Assembly (NCBI GenBank): GCA_017622055.1
Contig: JAGARY010000373.1
Span: forward strand, 1 to 8,513
Source of the DNA: Treponema sp.
Lineage (GTDB): Bacteria; Spirochaetota; Spirochaetia; Treponematales; Treponemataceae
Direction: 5' to 3'
Length of the DNA stretch: 8,513 nt
A program made the position numbers and the translations under genes. The notes under the pieces are model-generated. The model was not told the DNA's origin and ran no database searches. It saw only the letters and a list, made by a program, of their open reading frames with translations. This document shows, one piece after another, positions 6,578-8,513 of this stretch. Each line of letters starts with the position of its first letter. Position 1 is the stretch's first letter.

Positions 6578-7771
6578 TTATAATTCTAAAATAGTAATAA
6601 CTCCATCACTATTTTCGTCATTTTTTTCATTTATTTCATAACTATCTTCACATCTGGAAGTATTTAAAATAAAGCCACACATTGCCAAAGTAACAATTAT
6701 TGAAGATCCTCCCAAAGAAAAGAAAGGAAGTGGAATTCCTGTTGAAGGAACTAATCCACATACAACCATACAATTTAATAATGATTGTAGAAAAATAATT
6801 GAAACACACCCAAATGAAGCAAAGGATGCAAATCTATCTGGGCATGTAAGTGCACTTTTGTATCCTCGCCATACAAAAAGTCCCAAAACTGCAAAATAAA
6901 AAATAACTCCAACTAAGCCCATTGCTTCTGCCCAACCTGCAAAAATATAATCCGCTTGGATTTCTGGAATAAGATTGATTTTTACTAAATCTGTTCCAAT
7001 TCCTTGCCCCCAAATTCCACCAGCACTAATTGCTTTTTTTGCTGCCAAACTTTGAAAGTTTAGTGTTGTAGCAAATTCATCAGGATTAATAAATCCCAAA
7101 ATACGCTCAATTCTGTATTGCTGGGAAAAAATCATTATTATACAAATTGGAATAACAACAATTAAAAATGGAATTAGCCAAGCAATTTTTGCGCCTGCAA
7201 CAACAAACATTAAAATACAAACACAAGCAATAAAAGCAGTTGTTGAAAAATCTTTTTGAGCAGCAACTATAACTAAAAATATAATAAAAACACAAACACA
7301 AGGTGCAACATTTTTTTCTTCAGGATTTACTAATCTTTCTTGTTTATCAAAATAATTTGCTAAAAATAAAACAAGTCCAAATTTCACAAGTTCTGATGGT
7401 TGAAAAGAAAATGAAAATGGCAAGCGAATCCATCTTGCAGCGCCATTTTTTTCTACAGAAATTCCAGGAATAAAAGTTAAAAGACATAAAACAAAGGCTG
7501 AAATTACAATAATTGAAACAAGTTTTCGAATAAGTTTCATATCAGAAAGGAGGAAAAATAAAAATAAAACTCCGCCAACACAAGAAGTAATAAATTGTCT
7601 TTTTACAAAATAAAAAGAATCATCAAACATTCTTTGAGCGTAATTTTGAGAACAAATAAACAATGCAAAAAATCCTAATCCCCATAACAAAATTACAGAG
7701 ATTAAAAAGAGAATGTCACTTTTGTGATATTTTTCAATTGGTCTTTCAGCAGCAAATGAAAATCCACCCAT
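6578..7771 (-). CDS. ftsW: Septal peptidoglycan polymerase FtsW (SEDS family)
   Basis: Polytopic membrane glycosyltransferase that polymerises lipid II at the septum together with a class B penicillin-binding protein. The 397-residue product has about ten hydrophobic segments. SEDS motifs are visible: KRQ (57-59), the conserved WIRLPFSFSFQPSELVK (114-130), the catalytic-type Asp in IPEIQADYIFAGWAEAMGLVG (D274; SEDS-family Asp) and VPSTGIPLPFFSLGGSS (341-357). RodA shares these motifs; FtsW is chosen because it is followed by ftsQ-ftsA-ftsZ. Two places depart from the common consensus: QKDFST (172-177) where [QK]PD[LF]GT is usual, and SLGGSS where SYGGSS is usual. The C-terminal tail (371-397) is acidic and cytoplasmic. 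The gene starts 3 bp after the murF stop, and its ribosome-binding site lies inside the last murF codons, which indicates tight coupling. Confidence 0.94.
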   Translation of the reverse strand: MGGFSFAAERPIEKYHKSDILFLISVILLWGLGFFALFICSQNYAQRMFDDSFYFVKRQFITSCVGGVLFLFFLLSDMKLIRKLVSIIVISAFVLCLLTFIPGISVEKNGAARWIRLPFSFSFQPSELVKFGLVLFLANYFDKQERLVNPEEKNVAPCVCVFIIFLVIVAAQKDFSTTAFIACVCILMFVVAGAKIAWLIPFLIVVIPICIIMIFSQQYRIERILGFINPDEFATTLNFQSLAAKKAISAGGIWGQGIGTDLVKINLIPEIQADYIFAGWAEAMGLVGVIFYFAVLGLFVWRGYKSALTCPDRFASFASFGCVSIIFLQSLLNCMVVCGLVPSTGIPLPFFSLGGSSIIVTLAMCGFILNTSRCEDSYEINEKNDENSDGVITILEL

Positions 7772-7774
7772 TTT

Positions 7775-8513
7775 TTAGCAACCTCCCTTTTTATCATTTT
7801 TTACACAAGTTTTACAAATCATTGGAACAATTTTTTCCAATTCCATGCTATTTGACCCTTTTAACAAAACTACATCGTTTTCGCTAACAAAATCATTCAC
7901 CTGTTTAGCAATTTCACTAAAAGAATCACTGCCCTTTTCTTTATACCAAATTACACTTTTTTCAATTTTGGAAGATGAATTACAAATATAATCGTAAGCA
8001 ACTTGCATTTCACTTCCAACTAAAAAACACAAATCAGGATTCATCTTGCAAAGTTTTTTTCCAATTTGCGAATGAGCTTCAATTGATTTTTCTCCCAACT
8101 CCTTCATATCAGCCAAAACAAAAATCTTTTTGCCAACATTTTCCAAAGAATCACAAAAATCTAAAACCCCATTCATAGAATCAGGATTTGCGTTATAACA
8201 ATCTTTAATTAAATTAAATGCAACACCACTTTCGTTTTTTGCTTCAAGAATTTCCATGCGTCCAGCAACATTCTTAAAACTTTCCAAACCATTTTTGATT
8301 TCTTCAGCAGAAAATCCCAATTCTTTAGCACAAGCCACAACACCCATAGCGTTCAAAAAATTATATTTTCCACTTAAAGGAAGCAAAACTTCTACACCAT
8401 CAACCGCAAACAAAGTTCCTTTCAAACCTTTTGAATCCAAAAACTTAATTCCAGAAACTTCGCCAGAAACAGATTCTCCGTATTTTATAACTTTTGCACC
8501 ATTTGCAATTACA
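7775..8513 (-). CDS. murF: UDP-MurNAc-tripeptide--D-Ala-D-Ala ligase MurF (5' part outside window)
   Basis: MurF is the cytoplasmic ATP-dependent ligase that adds D-Ala-D-Ala to UDP-MurNAc-tripeptide, the last soluble step before lipid I. The frame stays open to the window edge and encodes 245 residues, about half of a usual MurF of roughly 450. A TTG at 8440 is not the start, since coding continues upstream (GAKVIKYGESVSGEVSGIKF). Visible motifs are the domain 2 end LLPLSGKYNFLNAMGVVACAKELG, with the Mur-ligase N-x-x-N/A pattern, NVAGRMEI, the MurF hallmark KDCYNANPDSMNGVLDF, LADMKELGEKSIEAH and the C-terminal LLKGSNSMELEKIV. The P-loop and the UDP-binding N-terminal domain lie beyond the edge. 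The last codons (KKGGC) double as the ftsW ribosome-binding site. Identity is firm because the YNANP-SM and KGS-SM motifs separate MurF from MurC, MurD and MurE. Confidence 0.95.
   Translation of the reverse strand, partial: VIANGAKVIKYGESVSGEVSGIKFLDSKGLKGTLFAVDGVEVLLPLSGKYNFLNAMGVVACAKELGFSAEEIKNGLESFKNVAGRMEILEAKNESGVAFNLIKDCYNANPDSMNGVLDFCDSLENVGKKIFVLADMKELGEKSIEAHSQIGKKLCKMNPDLCFLVGSEMQVAYDYICNSSSKIEKSVIWYKEKGSDSFSEIAKQVNDFVSENDVVLLKGSNSMELEKIVPMICKTCVKNDKKGGC
7782..7787 (-). promoter_or_regulatory. ftsW ribosome-binding site inside the murF 3' end
   Basis: GGGAGG on the minus strand, ten bases before the ftsW ATG at 7771. It is read as the Gly-Gly codons of the murF tail KKGGC, so ribosomes ending murF pass directly over it. 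Confidence 0.75.

Noticed and set aside
7107..7301. Minus-strand 64-codon frame inside ftsW
   Set aside because: It is a Cys, Phe and Tyr-rich out-of-frame reading of ftsW with no start signal.

Overview
The window is an AT-rich stretch (by eye roughly 30% GC) in which every credible gene lies on the minus strand, so transcription runs from high to low coordinates. Gene order in the direction of transcription is murF (5' part outside the window), ftsW, ftsQ/divIB, ftsA, ftsZ, a XerD-type tyrosine recombinase, a TPR lipoprotein, and dprA. This is a compact division and cell-wall (dcw) cluster followed by DNA-processing genes. The order, the low GC, the relaxed lipobox and the absence of mraY, murD, murG, murC and ddl between murF and ftsQ point to a spirochaete. 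Treponema or a close relative is the best guess, made from memory of treponeme gene order and not from a search.

Positions 2890-8513 hold the division block. MurF makes the UDP-MurNAc-pentapeptide precursor. FtsW polymerises glycan at the septum, FtsQ links the periplasmic divisome, FtsA anchors FtsZ to the membrane, and FtsZ forms the ring. Spacing is tight: 3 bp murF-ftsW, 32 bp ftsW-ftsQ, 13 bp ftsQ-ftsA and 43 bp ftsA-ftsZ. The ftsW and ftsA ribosome-binding sites overlap or abut the stop codon of the gene before. The block looks like one operon, possibly with an extra promoter just ahead of ftsZ.

Positions 24-2844 hold xerD, a TPR lipoprotein and dprA. XerD would resolve chromosome dimers at division. 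The 135-bp gap after xerD contains the best promoter in the window (TTGTAA, 17 bp, TATAAT), placed so that the lipoprotein must start at an internal ATG (1827). dprA then starts inside the 3' end of the lipoprotein gene (20-bp overlap) without a visible Shine-Dalgarno. No gap between genes exceeds 300 bases.

I found no mobile element, CRISPR array, tRNA, rRNA or defence system, and no clearly new system. The points most worth a second look are a perfect 15-bp inverted repeat bracketing the xerD translation start, an unusual FtsZ C-terminal tail, a DprA that seems to lack the usual C-terminal winged helix, and the promoter inside the cluster.
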